Origin: Sinomonas sp. P10A9
GTDB lineage: Bacteria > Actinomycetota > Actinomycetes > Actinomycetales > Micrococcaceae
Assembly: GCF_041022165.1 (NCBI RefSeq)
Contig: NZ_CP163302.1
Coordinates: 2,852,001 to 2,916,000 of the forward strand
DNA length: 64,000 bases
Direction of reading: 5' to 3'
The notes under the pieces were generated by a model. The model had not been told where the DNA came from, did not search any database, and worked only from the letters and a program-made list of their open reading frames with translations. Positions 25,497 through 38,242 of this stretch are shown piece after piece. The first letter of the stretch is position 1; every line of letters begins with the position of its first letter. Both the position numbers and the translations under genes were made by a program.

Positions 25497-28400
25497 TCAG
25501 CCCCAGTGCGGGGGCCTCTGCTCCTTGAGCCAGCGGTCGCGTTCGTCCCCGCGCCCGCCTTCCTTGGTCGGCTCGGCAGCCCCGTGCACCTGCGGAGCCT
25601 CGGGTTCGTCGGCAGCGGCGGGTCCGGTCCCGGGTACTGTGGCACGACGTGGGCCGCGCAGGCGACGCACCTCGCCGTCGCCTTCCTCGGAGGTCACCCC
25701 CGATGCTCCATCCGGACCATCCGCACTCTGGCCAGCGGCTGCCCCCGCGGAATCGGCTCGGCCGGGGGCCCCGGGGCCATCAGGGCGTCCCGCACCCCCA
25801 CCTTGAGCACCCCCTGCGGCGATTCCGCTTGGCACGCTTGCGGTTGGCGCAGGGCCTTGCCCGTCGCGCGCGTTCTCAGCATGATCCGACGTGGACCTCA
25901 TCGCTTCGTCTTCGCTCCTTGGCGCGTCCTCTTCACCCGACCCGGACCGCGGGCCAGCGTCGCTCCTGGGCCGTGCGCCCGCGTCGTCGGCCGGCCGGTT
26001 TCCCTCGTCAACCGGCCAGAACGCCGGCGCACCCGTGAGGAAGCCGGCCGGGCCGCCGTCCTCGGCGTGGGTCTCGAGCCCCAGTTCAGTCGCGATCATC
26101 TCGGCACAGCCGCTCGGGTCGGTGAATACCTCGATCGTCCACAGGGTGAAGTGCTTCCAGCCGCGGCGCTCGAACCGCTCAGCGCGCTGACGGGTGCGCT
26201 CACGCACGCTCAGGCGCCGATAGCGCTCCGTTCCATCGGACTCGACGGCGATGGGAGCGGTGGGCTCGTGGTCGTCCCGGCCGATCGTGAGCAGTGGGTC
26301 GATGGCCGCGGCCATGTCGACCGCACCGTCGTAGTGATGCCAGACCCGTGCGCCCCGGGACGCCAGCCGCTCCCCGAGGTCCGTGACCAGCGGATCCGCG
26401 CCGAGCGCCTCGGCGCTCGCGGCCGCACGTGTGGCCGGACTACCGAGATGGCTGTTGCCCGAAAGCTCCCTGTCGAGCAGCTCGTAGAAGTCCGAGGCGC
26501 CCTCGCTCAGGCGTGTGACGTCGAGCTCGGAGGGCTGAAAGCAGCTCAGAACATGCAGGCTCTGCCTTGCACGGCTCATCGCGAGCGCGAAGCGCCGCCG
26601 GCCACCTGGTTCGCTCAGTGGGCCGAAGTTGTGCATCGCCCTTCCATGCGGGGTCCTGCCGAAGCCGAGCGAGAAGATGACGTGATCGCGGACAAGTCCA
26701 CCCGCGCGGTCGATGTGGACCACCCGGAAGGGCTCCTCGCCCCCGCTGAAGAAGCTCGCCACCTCGGGATGGTTGGCCATCTGGAGACGGATGGCCTCGC
26801 CGACCCGCGCTGCATGGTGTGCACTCGCGGTGACCACGGCGAGCGAGACCTCGGGACGGTGCTGCGCGTGGTCGAAGACGAGGTCTACTACCCGGTTGAC
26901 CTCCGCCGCCACGGACTCCACACCGCCGTCCTCCCCGCTGGGAAGCCCCGTGCCGTCGGCGAGGTACTCGAGCAGGAATGGCCGGTCGAGCCCGGTGACG
27001 CTCGCGCCGTCGGGCAGTCCCCGCAGGCTGCCTGCGTAGAACCGCCGGCTCAGCTGGAGATCGAGGTCCTCGTCCACCGAGCGGTACGTGGTGCGCAGGC
27101 GCACCGACGGCAGGACCCGCGAGAGCGACACGAGCGCGCTGTCGACCTCGGCCACGGGCGACTGGCCGGGCTGGGACTCGACGCAGACGGAGAACGGTCT
27201 GGGGTTGGCGACCTGGGGATCGCCGAAGGCGATGATCTGGTCGGCCCTGGCGATGGCGGGGAGGGCCGCGCGCAGAGGCATGGAATCGGCGTCGAGGATG
27301 AGGACGGCGTCGCACCTCCGATCGTGCGGAAGGGCCGCCGTAAGCGCGTACGGGCTGCACGTCCACACGGGGACGAGCGGGCGGATGAGCCGCGGGCACT
27401 GCCGTTCAAGCGCGCTCAGGCTGATGCGGCCGTCCTTGAGCAGCGCGCGGAGGGACTCGGCCTCGCGCGCGTGGCGCTCGATGGCCTCGGACCATTCCCG
27501 CGCCAGGCGCCATCGGAGGCGCACGGCGCCACTGGCGATATGGGCGCGGTCGGCGCGCACGAACTCCGACTCCGCCTGCCGCAGCTGCTCGCCATCGGAC
27601 ATCGCGAGGTAGTCATCGCCGCTGATCATCGCCTCAAGCACCGACTGCCACCAAGCCAGCTCGAGCTCGGACGCCACCACCGCGGCAGGCGCCTCGCGCT
27701 CGGTGAGGTCGCTGAGCAGGTCTCCGAGTCCGCGCTCACTGAGCTCGTCCTCGAGGAGGGTCCGCTCGGGCAGCGACCGGAGGGTCGGAGAGTCCTCGGC
27801 GAGCGCATCGAGACGGGAGGTCAGCTCGTTGACGTCGGAATCGAGAAGCCTGCCGCCGAGCGCCGTGGGTGCAAGGGTCGTGCCGAGCCGCCTGAGGCCC
27901 CGCTCGACCGAGAGATAGGCTTCCCTGAGCTCCGCGAGCCCGGAGGGGACGGACGGGTGGCGCTGGGACACGGCGCACGTAGCCCACACCTCGCGCTGGG
28001 ACTGGACGAGGGCGAGCGCGCTGTGCAGGTCGGCAAGGTGAACGCCGGGGCGGACGTACTCCTTGGCCACCCGCCGGAGCCGCGAGCGCTGGATCGCCGT
28101 GACCTCGATCCCCCGTTCCCGGCGCCACGCGGCAGGGGCCGTCGCCGCAATGAGATCGGTGACGGGCCGGTCGAAGATGTCCGGGGTGAAATTGTCCAGA
28201 CTCTCGCGCACGGCGACGAGAAGCTCGAGCTGGCGGCCCCAGCCGGCCACGGTTCGCTCGAGCCGGATCGCGGCGTGCTCCGCCACCGCCCTCATGCGTT
28301 CCTCGAGCGCCGGGACCTCGGTTGCCAGTCGGGCAGCGAGCTCGCGGGCATCGTCGGTCTCGCGGCGCGTGACGAGCCGGGCACCGTGCCAAGGGCTCTC

Positions 28401-29828
28401 CGAGGCCGCACGGCTGAAGCTGCCGAGTTCGGCCGTCCGCCGGAGGCGCTCGCTCAGTTCGGCCCGGTCCCTGATGCTGTCCAGGACGCTCCGCTTGAGC
28501 CGGACGGTCGTTGCCGGCGCAGGATGGAGCGACGTGAGAGCGGCGAGGGACTGCATCGCCTCGTAGGGCGAGCAACCCCAGCGCTCGCGTACGTTGTGCA
28601 GGGACTCTACATGGTCGATGAGCTGGTGGCGTCGCTCCCGAAGGACGCGGTACATCCCAGCCAGGTGGGGTTCGTGGGATTTCTCGTTGCGGACGATCGC
28701 GCGCACCACCTGCTGGCGGAGCTGGCCCGGGCTCAGCGTCGCGCCGAGCTGCAGGACGAGCGAGCCGAGGCCGAGCGCGTCGCATTCCCGGTGCAGCTCT
28801 GCGAGGCTCGCCCTTCGCTCGGCGATGACGAGCACGGAACGGCCCGAGTCCACGAGGGTCGCAAGTGCATTGACGGCGGTCTGCGTCTGCCCGGTTCCGG
28901 GCGGTGCCTCAACCACGAGCGAGTCGCCGGCGCGGACGGCGTCGATGACGAGCTGCTGGTCCGCGTCCGCGTCGAGGACCAGGAATTCGTCCTCAGGGTC
29001 CCGCGCGTCGAGCTCAGGGAAACGGGACTCATCCAGGGGCTCCGGGGCCACGTGCACCGATCCGGACGTGGAGGCGAGGGCGGCAAGGATGGGATGGACC
29101 GCGGTGATCGAAGGATCCTCGAGACTCTCCTCGAGGTCGGCGAAGGTCGAGACGAGGAGCCTCGATTCCACCTCTGCTCCCGCGATCGGGGCGACGAGCA
29201 TGCGGATGCGCTCGAGCACCGGCTGCGGATCGAGGCGCGCGGTGCTGTATGCCAGGCGCTCGATGGCGGGTGCATCGACGTCGATGCGGTGGACGGTACG
29301 GAGGTGCCGCACGAGAGCGGGATTGACCTTGGCCTGTTCCGTGAGCTTGAGCTCGAAGTCGTCCTGCTCGGGCCGTACGGTGAGCGCGATGGCGGTCAGG
29401 AGCACGGGCGCACTGATGCGGCGTGGCTTCCCGCCCACCGCCGAGGTCCAGGTGGCGAGCCCGGCGGCGAGATGGCCGGCGTCGACTCCGCGCTCGTTGG
29501 CGAGCTCATGCGATTTGGACCGGAGATTCCTGGCCGCCCGCGCGGCCCGCGTGTAATCCTGCCGGTCCCGCAGGAGCGTAGAGAGGCGTGTCCTCCGGCC
29601 CGCGAGGAGCTGGGCGAGGCCCGAGGCATGGGCCCGGGTCAGGTCGATGCTTCCGTCCGGGCCCGGGAAATAGGCGAGCATTGTGTCGGGACCGGTGACT
29701 CCGGGCAGGGCAGAGAGCCACGCCTCGAGACGGGCTTCCTCCTCGGGGGACGGTGTCTCGGGCACGTCTGGGATCTCCTCAGCAGCGGCAAGTGCGCTGG
29801 CTCGTTTGCCTGTGGACCATCTCGGCAT
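25497..29828 (-). CDS. Large SF1-type helicase with DUF4011-like N-terminus and Vsr-like nuclease domain; altered P-loop
   Basis: 1443 residues. A DUF4011-like segment is at about 140-180 (PVLLTAIALTVRPEQDDFEL). The P-loop at 307-317 reads EAPPGTGQTQT, with Gln314 (codon 28887-28889) where Walker A needs Lys. A long insert follows, then the second helicase half: VLILDADSMPLRAALP (Walker B with Asp), IIAFGDPQVANP (motif III), VVTASAHHAARVG, FSLGFGRTPHG (motif V) and FALAMSRARQSLHVL (motif VI). After this comes a PD-(D/E)XK/Vsr-like region with AVESDGTERYRRLSVRERTR and GWKHFTLWTIEVFTDP. The last 230 residues are acidic, Gly/Ala/Pro-rich and disordered, ending WLKEQRPPHWG. A role in DNA repair or defence is likely, but the exact function is unknown. 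Start set at ATG 29828. Confidence 0.83.
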   Translation of the reverse strand: MPRWSTGKRASALAAAEEIPDVPETPSPEEEARLEAWLSALPGVTGPDTMLAYFPGPDGSIDLTRAHASGLAQLLAGRRTRLSTLLRDRQDYTRAARAARNLRSKSHELANERGVDAGHLAAGLATWTSAVGGKPRRISAPVLLTAIALTVRPEQDDFELKLTEQAKVNPALVRHLRTVHRIDVDAPAIERLAYSTARLDPQPVLERIRMLVAPIAGAEVESRLLVSTFADLEESLEDPSITAVHPILAALASTSGSVHVAPEPLDESRFPELDARDPEDEFLVLDADADQQLVIDAVRAGDSLVVEAPPGTGQTQTAVNALATLVDSGRSVLVIAERRASLAELHRECDALGLGSLVLQLGATLSPGQLRQQVVRAIVRNEKSHEPHLAGMYRVLRERRHQLIDHVESLHNVRERWGCSPYEAMQSLAALTSLHPAPATTVRLKRSVLDSIRDRAELSERLRRTAELGSFSRAASESPWHGARLVTRRETDDARELAARLATEVPALEERMRAVAEHAAIRLERTVAGWGRQLELLVAVRESLDNFTPDIFDRPVTDLIAATAPAAWRRERGIEVTAIQRSRLRRVAKEYVRPGVHLADLHSALALVQSQREVWATCAVSQRHPSVPSGLAELREAYLSVERGLRRLGTTLAPTALGGRLLDSDVNELTSRLDALAEDSPTLRSLPERTLLEDELSERGLGDLLSDLTEREAPAAVVASELELAWWQSVLEAMISGDDYLAMSDGEQLRQAESEFVRADRAHIASGAVRLRWRLAREWSEAIERHAREAESLRALLKDGRISLSALERQCPRLIRPLVPVWTCSPYALTAALPHDRRCDAVLILDADSMPLRAALPAIARADQIIAFGDPQVANPRPFSVCVESQPGQSPVAEVDSALVSLSRVLPSVRLRTTYRSVDEDLDLQLSRRFYAGSLRGLPDGASVTGLDRPFLLEYLADGTGLPSGEDGGVESVAAEVNRVVDLVFDHAQHRPEVSLAVVTASAHHAARVGEAIRLQMANHPEVASFFSGGEEPFRVVHIDRAGGLVRDHVIFSLGFGRTPHGRAMHNFGPLSEPGGRRRFALAMSRARQSLHVLSCFQPSELDVTRLSEGASDFYELLDRELSGNSHLGSPATRAAASAEALGADPLVTDLGERLASRGARVWHHYDGAVDMAAAIDPLLTIGRDDHEPTAPIAVESDGTERYRRLSVRERTRQRAERFERRGWKHFTLWTIEVFTDPSGCAEMIATELGLETHAEDGGPAGFLTGAPAFWPVDEGNRPADDAGARPRSDAGPRSGSGEEDAPRSEDEAMRSTSDHAENARDGQGPAPTASVPSGIAAGGAQGGGAGRPDGPGAPGRADSAGAAAGQSADGPDGASGVTSEEGDGEVRRLRGPRRATVPGTGPAAADEPEAPQVHGAAEPTKEGGRGDERDRWLKEQRPPHWG

Positions 29829-29892
29829 ACCTTCGAGGTTAGCGCGTCCTCCGGGGTTGACCGTGGAGTGCAACGCTGCAGGCCGCCAAATC

Positions 29893-29931
29893 GGCGAAGG
29901 CCGGCGTCCCAGAGGGACGCCGGCCTTCGCC
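29893..29931 (-). terminator. Terminator hairpin after guaA
   Basis: Perfect 18-bp stem (29893-29910 with 29914-29931), AGA loop, 21 bases beyond the guaA stop. No long T-run follows on the minus strand, as is common for actinobacterial hairpin terminators. Confidence 0.75.
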
Positions 29932-29951
29932 TCGCGGAGCAGCCTCGAGGG

Positions 29952-31571
<1,620 letters not shown>

Positions 31572-31625
31572 GCCCTCAAGGGTACCGGACCGGCCCGCGC
31601 CGGCCCGCGGGCAGTGGCGGCCGTC

Positions 31626-32111
31626 TCAGTAGCGCTGGCCGGCCTCGGGATGGGACTCGAGCTCGCGCTCGGCCTCGGCGTGCATGCGCCGCTCCACGAA
31701 GAAGCTCAGGAACGGCACGACTCCGCCGAGCGCCATGAGGATGAACCTCGTGAACGGCCAGCGCATGAGCGACCAGACGCGGAAGTTCGAGATCAGATAG
31801 ATCACGTACATCCACCCGTGCACGATGAGGATCGTGATCGATACGTTGGCGCCGCCTACCACGCCGGCCGGCTCAGCATCGGCGAAGCCGAACCCGAAGG
31901 ACTTGCCGGTGAACGCGTCCGACCCGCCCGCGTAGAGGAACTGCCCGAACGCGTAGCGGGCGATCATCTCCGCGCAGAGCAGGAGGAGCATGGTGCCCGT
32001 GACGTAGGCCGCGACGCGGTAGAACTTCAGGGCCGAGCGAATCTGGGCAACAGTGCCGCCGAAGCGGCGCTGACCCGTGGTGCGGCCCGCTGCGGGCTTG
32101 GGATCGATCAC
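31626..32111 (-). CDS. DUF3817 integral membrane protein
   Basis: 161 residues. The start is GTG 32111, overlapping the SURF1 stop (GTGA). After a cytoplasmic N-terminus, LKFYRVAAYVTGTMLLLLCAEMIARY opens the DUF3817 domain, followed by two or three more helices with VHGWMYVIYLISNFRVW, a recognisable family motif, and a charged C-terminus. The function is unknown; the overlap with SURF1 suggests membrane-related co-expression. Confidence 0.87.
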   Translation of the reverse strand: MIDPKPAAGRTTGQRRFGGTVAQIRSALKFYRVAAYVTGTMLLLLCAEMIARYAFGQFLYAGGSDAFTGKSFGFGFADAEPAGVVGGANVSITILIVHGWMYVIYLISNFRVWSLMRWPFTRFILMALGGVVPFLSFFVERRMHAEAERELESHPEAGQRY

Positions 32112-32941
32112 GGTGTTCCTCCGGTTTCGGACGATGCCTTGCTGGCATCCGGGGTGGTCTGTTCGCGGGCCGCGGCGTCGGCCAGCTCGTCCTGGGTCCG
32201 CTCGTAGTCGTCGCGCACGAGCCGCCACCACAGGAAGATGGAGAAGCCGGCGAAGACGACCCACTCGACCGCGTAGAAGATGTTGAGCCAGTTGACCGGC
32301 TGCTCGAGCGGCTGGGCCGCAATCGAGAGCGGCTCAAGGCCAGCGGCTGCGGGGACCGGTGTTCCAGCGGGCGAGGCCTGCGCGGTGACGCTGACGAATC
32401 CCGCATAGCTGGGAACGTCCCACACGTTGATGAGCTGCGCCACCGAGACGGAGGCGATCTGGCCAGGGGCGAGGTCGTGCTCTGCCTTGGGTGCCTCGGA
32501 CGGCAGGAGCCGGCCCGTGAGCGTGAGGGCGCCGGACGGCGGGGGGCTGGCCTGTCCGGGCGAGGCGATCCATCCGCGGGCCACGGGGATCACGGTGCCG
32601 CGCTCACCGCCCACGGCGGGCGCGCCGTCGACCGTGAAGGCAGTGACGACCCACCAGCCCGTGCGGCCGTCCTGGAGGCGGTCTCTGACCAGGACCTGCC
32701 TCGACGCGTCATAGCGGCCCGAGACCGTGACCATCTGATCCGCTGCGGGAGCGGTGAAGACCTCACCGGGGCGCAGGACGTCGCCGAGCGGCTTGACCTG
32801 TTCGATCGTCCGGGTGACGGGCGGCGCCTCGGAGACCGAGCGCGAGAACTGCCACTGGCTCAAGGCAACAAAGACCCATGACACGACGAGCGCTCCGATG
32901 AGCGCCGCGATCCACTGGGGCTTGAGGGCAGTTCGGAGCAC
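32108..32941 (-). CDS. SURF1-family protein (cytochrome oxidase assembly)
   Basis: 277 residues with one transmembrane helix near the N-terminus (IAALIGALVVSWVFVALSQWQF) and one near the C-terminus (LNIFYAVEWVVFAGFSIFLWW), flanking an extracytoplasmic domain, the classic SURF1 layout. Motifs SGRYDASRQVLVRDRLQDGRTGWWVVT and VPVARGWIASPG match the family. It helps insert haem or assemble aa3-type oxidase. The start is GTG. The stop overlaps the DUF3817 gene. The C-terminal tail is Asp/Glu-rich. Confidence 0.93.
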   Translation of the reverse strand: MLRTALKPQWIAALIGALVVSWVFVALSQWQFSRSVSEAPPVTRTIEQVKPLGDVLRPGEVFTAPAADQMVTVSGRYDASRQVLVRDRLQDGRTGWWVVTAFTVDGAPAVGGERGTVIPVARGWIASPGQASPPPSGALTLTGRLLPSEAPKAEHDLAPGQIASVSVAQLINVWDVPSYAGFVSVTAQASPAGTPVPAAAGLEPLSIAAQPLEQPVNWLNIFYAVEWVVFAGFSIFLWWRLVRDDYERTQDELADAAAREQTTPDASKASSETGGTP

Positions 32942-33021
32942 CTGTTAACGGTACTCCGACAACCTGTAGAAAACGTAAATAGCGCCCTGCCGGCAGGCCC
33001 GGCGCGCGGGCACCCCGGGGA

Positions 33022-33516
33022 CTACGGGTCGGCGAAGACGAGCGACGAGTTGATGAGTTCGGCGATGATGTCGGGATCGTTGGCCCGCCGCAGGGAGTCC
33101 CGGAAGCCCTGCTTGGAGAGCGAACGCGCCATCGTGGCGAGGACCTCGAGATGCTCGGAGAACGACGAAGCAGGCGTCGCGATGAGCAAGATCACATAGG
33201 CGGGCCCGTCCATGGCGCCGAAATCGAGCGCGTGGCCGTACTTCGTGACCCCCACGGCGATCGACGGCTTGGCCACATGCTCGCTGCGCGCATGCGGGAG
33301 CCCGATTCCCCCTGGGAGACCGGTGGCGAGCTGGTGCTCGCGTGCTGCGACGTCAGCGAGGAAGGCATCGAGGTCGTCGATCCGTCCCTCGGCGTACATT
33401 CGTCCTGCGAGCTGCCGAGTCGCGTCGGCCCGGTCGATGGCCACCATCTCGAGGATGACGAGGCCCGGGGTCGCCAGCTGGGCGTCGTAGCGGTCAAACG
33501 ATCCGGGCAGAGGCAT
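33022..33516 (-). CDS. PTS EIIA protein, fructose/mannitol type
   Basis: 164 residues with the EIIA type-2 fold. The phosphorylated histidine is His75 in GGIGLPHARSEHVAKPSIAVGV. It ends TIIAEL-like in DIIAELINSS. No EIIB, EIIC, HPr or EI is nearby, so it may act with a remote permease or as a regulatory EIIA. The ATG is 5 bases after the glpD stop on the same strand, so the two are probably co-transcribed, which hints at coupling to glycerol or sugar supply. Confidence 0.92.
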   Translation of the reverse strand: MPLPGSFDRYDAQLATPGLVILEMVAIDRADATRQLAGRMYAEGRIDDLDAFLADVAAREHQLATGLPGGIGLPHARSEHVAKPSIAVGVTKYGHALDFGAMDGPAYVILLIATPASSFSEHLEVLATMARSLSKQGFRDSLRRANDPDIIAELINSSLVFADP

Positions 33517-33521
33517 GCAGG

Positions 33522-35243
33522 CTACTTTACCGGGACAATGTCGTCGGCTCCCATGCGCGCGGCCTCGGCCGACTCGTCGTCCGGCTGCTGCTGGCTCAGC
33601 CGCTCGGCCTCGACGCGGGCGAGGTAGTGCGCCACCTCGGTGTCGCGCTGGGTTTGGCTCCAACCCAGCAGCGGGGCCATGAGGTCCGCGACGACCGGCG
33701 CGGCGGACACGCCACGGTCCCATGCCTCGATCGAGATGCGGGTACGCCGCGTCAGCACGTCCTCGATGTGCCGGGCACCCTCGTGGGTCGTCGCGTAGAC
33801 CGCCTCGGCCTGCAGGTAGTCGTCCGCTCCCGGGAGCGGCTCGCCGAGTTCGGGACGCTCACTGACCAGATCGAGCACCTCGCCGGTGAGCGAGCCGAAC
33901 CGGTGCAGGAGGTGCTCTACCCGGGCCACGTGGACACCGGCCTGCTCCGCGAGGCGGTGCCGGCGGTTCCAGACCGCCCGGTAGCCGTCTGCCCCCACGA
34001 GCGGGATCCGGTCCGTGCACGAGGCAGGGACCTTCTCGTCCAAGGTGCGGGTGGCCTCATCGACTGCGTCCTTCGCCATGACGCGGTAGGTCGTGAACTT
34101 GCCGCCGGCGATCAGGACGAGCCCCGGGACGGGATGCGCGACGACGTGTTCCCGGCTGAGCTTGGTCGTGGATTCGCTCTCGCCGGCGAGCAGCGGCCGG
34201 AGTCCCGCATAGACGCCCTCGACGTCCTCGCGGGTGAGCGGCCGTTTGAGGATCTTGTTGACGTGCCCGAGGATGTAGTCGATGTCGGTGCTGGAGGCCG
34301 CGGGGTGTGCCTTTTCGAGCCTCCAGTCGGTGTCCGTGGTGCCGATGATCCAGTGCCGGCCCCAGGGGATGACGAAGAGGACGGATTTCTCCGTGCGGAG
34401 GATGAGCCCGACCGTGGACTGGAACCGGTCCCGAGGAACCACGAGGTGGACGCCCTTGGACGCGCGGACCTTGAGCTGGCCCCGGTCCGTGACCATGCCC
34501 TGGGTCTCGTCGGTCCACACGCCGGTCGCGTTGATGACCTGCTTCGCGCGCACGTTGAATTCGGAGCCATCCTCCTGGTTCTTCACGCGCGCGCCCACGA
34601 CGCGCTCGCCCTCGCGGAGGAAGTCGACCACCGCAACACGGTTCGCAGCGTGCGCCCCGTACTGCGCCGCGGTGCGGACGAGCGTTGCGACCATGCGGGC
34701 GTCGTCGACCTGCCCGTCGTAGTACCGGATCGAGCCGATCATGGCGTCCTCGCGCAGGCTCGGTGCAGCCCGGAGTGTGCCGCGCCGGAACAGGTGCTTG
34801 TGGATCGGCAGACCCGTTCCGTGGCCGTTCGTGAGGCCGAGCGTGTCGTACAGGACCATGCCGGCGCCCACGTACGGCCGTTCCCAGAACCGCCGCGTGA
34901 GGGGGTACAGGAAAGGGACCGGGTGCACGAGATGCGGTGCGATCCTCTGGAGCAGGAGTCCGCGCTCCTGGAGCGCCTCCTGGACCAGTCCGAAGTCCAG
35001 CATCTCAAGGTAGCGCAGGCCGCCATGGATCAGCTTGGACGAGCGGGACGACGTTCCCGACGCCCAGTCGCGGGTCTCGACGATCCCCACCTCGAGCCCC
35101 CGGGTCACCGCGTCGAGCGCGGACCCGGCGCCCACGACGCCGCCGCCCACGATCAGGACGTCGAGTTCGCGGCCAGGCTGGGTGCTCTCCCTGAGCCTCG
35201 CGAGTGAGGCCTCGCGGTAGTCCGGGCTGAGCTTTGCTGTCAT
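33522..35243 (-). CDS. glpD: Glycerol-3-phosphate dehydrogenase (FAD-dependent, aerobic)
   Basis: Membrane-associated flavoenzyme oxidising glycerol-3-phosphate to dihydroxyacetone phosphate and passing electrons to the quinone pool. 573 residues. The FAD-binding loop is DVLIVGGGVVGAGSALDAV; SGTSSRSSKLIHGGLRYLE is the GlpD signature, followed by NATGVWTDETQG and IGTTDTDW. The C-terminal DAO_C domain is present. The start was set at ATG 35243 (MTAKLSPDYREASLARL); the frame is open 15 codons further but without a better ribosome site. Confidence 0.96.
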   Translation of the reverse strand: MTAKLSPDYREASLARLRESTQPGRELDVLIVGGGVVGAGSALDAVTRGLEVGIVETRDWASGTSSRSSKLIHGGLRYLEMLDFGLVQEALQERGLLLQRIAPHLVHPVPFLYPLTRRFWERPYVGAGMVLYDTLGLTNGHGTGLPIHKHLFRRGTLRAAPSLREDAMIGSIRYYDGQVDDARMVATLVRTAAQYGAHAANRVAVVDFLREGERVVGARVKNQEDGSEFNVRAKQVINATGVWTDETQGMVTDRGQLKVRASKGVHLVVPRDRFQSTVGLILRTEKSVLFVIPWGRHWIIGTTDTDWRLEKAHPAASSTDIDYILGHVNKILKRPLTREDVEGVYAGLRPLLAGESESTTKLSREHVVAHPVPGLVLIAGGKFTTYRVMAKDAVDEATRTLDEKVPASCTDRIPLVGADGYRAVWNRRHRLAEQAGVHVARVEHLLHRFGSLTGEVLDLVSERPELGEPLPGADDYLQAEAVYATTHEGARHIEDVLTRRTRISIEAWDRGVSAAPVVADLMAPLLGWSQTQRDTEVAHYLARVEAERLSQQQPDDESAEAARMGADDIVPVK

Positions 35244-35340
35244 GGTCCGATGCCCCTCTGCCTCGATGAAGCCCTGACGAAGAATCACGCCTACACGAGA
35301 GTCTAGGCGGGCCGGGCAAGCCGCGCCGGGCGCGGCCGGG

Positions 35341-36474
35341 TCAGCGCTGGTAGGGAGAGACGACCACGTCGACGCGCTGGAATTCCTTCAGGTCGGAGTA
35401 GCCGGAGGTGGCCATGGCGCGCCGGAGCATCCCCAGGAGGTTGCTCGTGCCGTCGGCGTGGTGGCCGGGGCCGAAGAGGACCTCCTCCATCGGGCCCACG
35501 GTCCCGACGTTGACGCGCTCGCCGCGCGGCGTCTCGGAATGGTGGGCCTCCGCACCCCAGTGCCATCCGTGGCCGGGAGCCTCCTCGGCGCGGGCCAGGG
35601 CCGAGCCGAGCATGACGGCGTCGGCGCCCATCGCGATCGCCTTGACGATGTCGCCCGAGGTGCCCATGCCGCCGTCGGCAATCACATGCACGTACCGGCC
35701 GCCCGACTCGTCCATGTAGTCGCGCCGGGCCGCGGCGACATCGCTGATGGCCGAGGCGAGCGGAGAGTGGATTCCGAGCGCGCGGCGGGTGGTCGTCGTC
35801 GCGCCGCCCCCGAAGCCGACCAGCACGCCCGCGGCGCCCGTGCGCATGAGGTGCAGTGCGGGGGTGTAGCCGGCGGCGCCGCCCACGATCACCGGAACAT
35901 CGAGCTCATAGATGAACTTCTTGAGGTTCAGGGGCTCCTGGTTCTTGGAGACGTGCTCTGCGGAGACGGTGGTGCCGCGGATCACGAAGAGGTCGACGCC
36001 GGCCGCGAGCACCGTCTTGTAGTGCTGGACCGTGCCCGACGGCGTGAGCGCGCCCGCGACCGTGACACCCGACTCGCGGATCTGGGCCAGTCGTGCGGTG
36101 ATGAGCTCGGGCTGGACGGGCGCCGCGTAGATCTCCTGGAGGTGGCGCGTGACGGTGGGGCTCGAGGGCTCGCCCGCCAGCCCCCGGATCTCGGCCAGGA
36201 CGAGCTCCGGGTCCTCATAGCGGGTCCAGAGGCCCTCGAGGTCGAGGACGCCCAGGCCCCCGAGCCTGCCGAGCGTGATGGCGGCCGAGGGGGACATGAC
36301 CGAGTCCATGGGCGCCGCGATCACGGGCATCCCGAAGTGGTACGCGTCGATCTGCCACGAGATGGAGACGTCCTGCGGGTCACGAGTGCGGCGGTTCGCC
36401 ACGATCGCGATGTCATCCAGGGAATATGCGCGGCGTCCGCGCTTGCCGCGGCCGATCTCGATCTCGTAAGTCAC
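35341..36474 (-). CDS. guaB3: GuaB3-family IMP dehydrogenase-related protein
   Basis: 377 residues, IMPDH/GMP reductase barrel without CBS domains. It opens VTYEIEIGRGKRGRRAYSLDDIAIV, the GuaB3 hallmark of actinobacteria, and has GMPVIAAPMDSVMSP. Where IMPDH has the catalytic Cys loop, this protein has a different, shorter loop (VLVGFGGGATTTTRRALGI), so it probably lacks normal IMPDH chemistry. The start GTG 36474 has AAGGTAGG upstream; a TTG at 36495 is less likely. It lies directly after guaB. Confidence 0.92.
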   Translation of the reverse strand: MTYEIEIGRGKRGRRAYSLDDIAIVANRRTRDPQDVSISWQIDAYHFGMPVIAAPMDSVMSPSAAITLGRLGGLGVLDLEGLWTRYEDPELVLAEIRGLAGEPSSPTVTRHLQEIYAAPVQPELITARLAQIRESGVTVAGALTPSGTVQHYKTVLAAGVDLFVIRGTTVSAEHVSKNQEPLNLKKFIYELDVPVIVGGAAGYTPALHLMRTGAAGVLVGFGGGATTTTRRALGIHSPLASAISDVAAARRDYMDESGGRYVHVIADGGMGTSGDIVKAIAMGADAVMLGSALARAEEAPGHGWHWGAEAHHSETPRGERVNVGTVGPMEEVLFGPGHHADGTSNLLGMLRRAMATSGYSDLKEFQRVDVVVSPYQR

Positions 36475-36502
36475 GGCACCTACCTTAGTCGACAAGCAGG
36501 GC

Positions 36503-36533
36503 CCGGCCGCGCGCTCGATCGGCGCGCGGCCGG
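36503..36533 (-). terminator. Terminator hairpin after guaB
   Basis: Perfect 12-bp GC stem (36503-36514 with 36522-36533), 7-base loop, 9 bases beyond the guaB stop and before guaB3. It may attenuate or terminate read-through between the two genes. Confidence 0.7.
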
Positions 36534-36541
36534 CGGCGCGG

Positions 36542-38155
<1,614 letters not shown>

Positions 38156-38242
38156 CTAAACTTCCGCAGGGGCCCCCGGAATTCCGCGAACGGGCCCGGG
38201 TGATGAACCACACACCTCACCGGCCTGCGGCCAGCCCGCACA

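Noticed and set aside
33022..33516. Complete sugar phosphotransferase system
   Set aside because: Only an EIIA domain is present; no EIIB, EIIC, HPr or EI genes are in the window.
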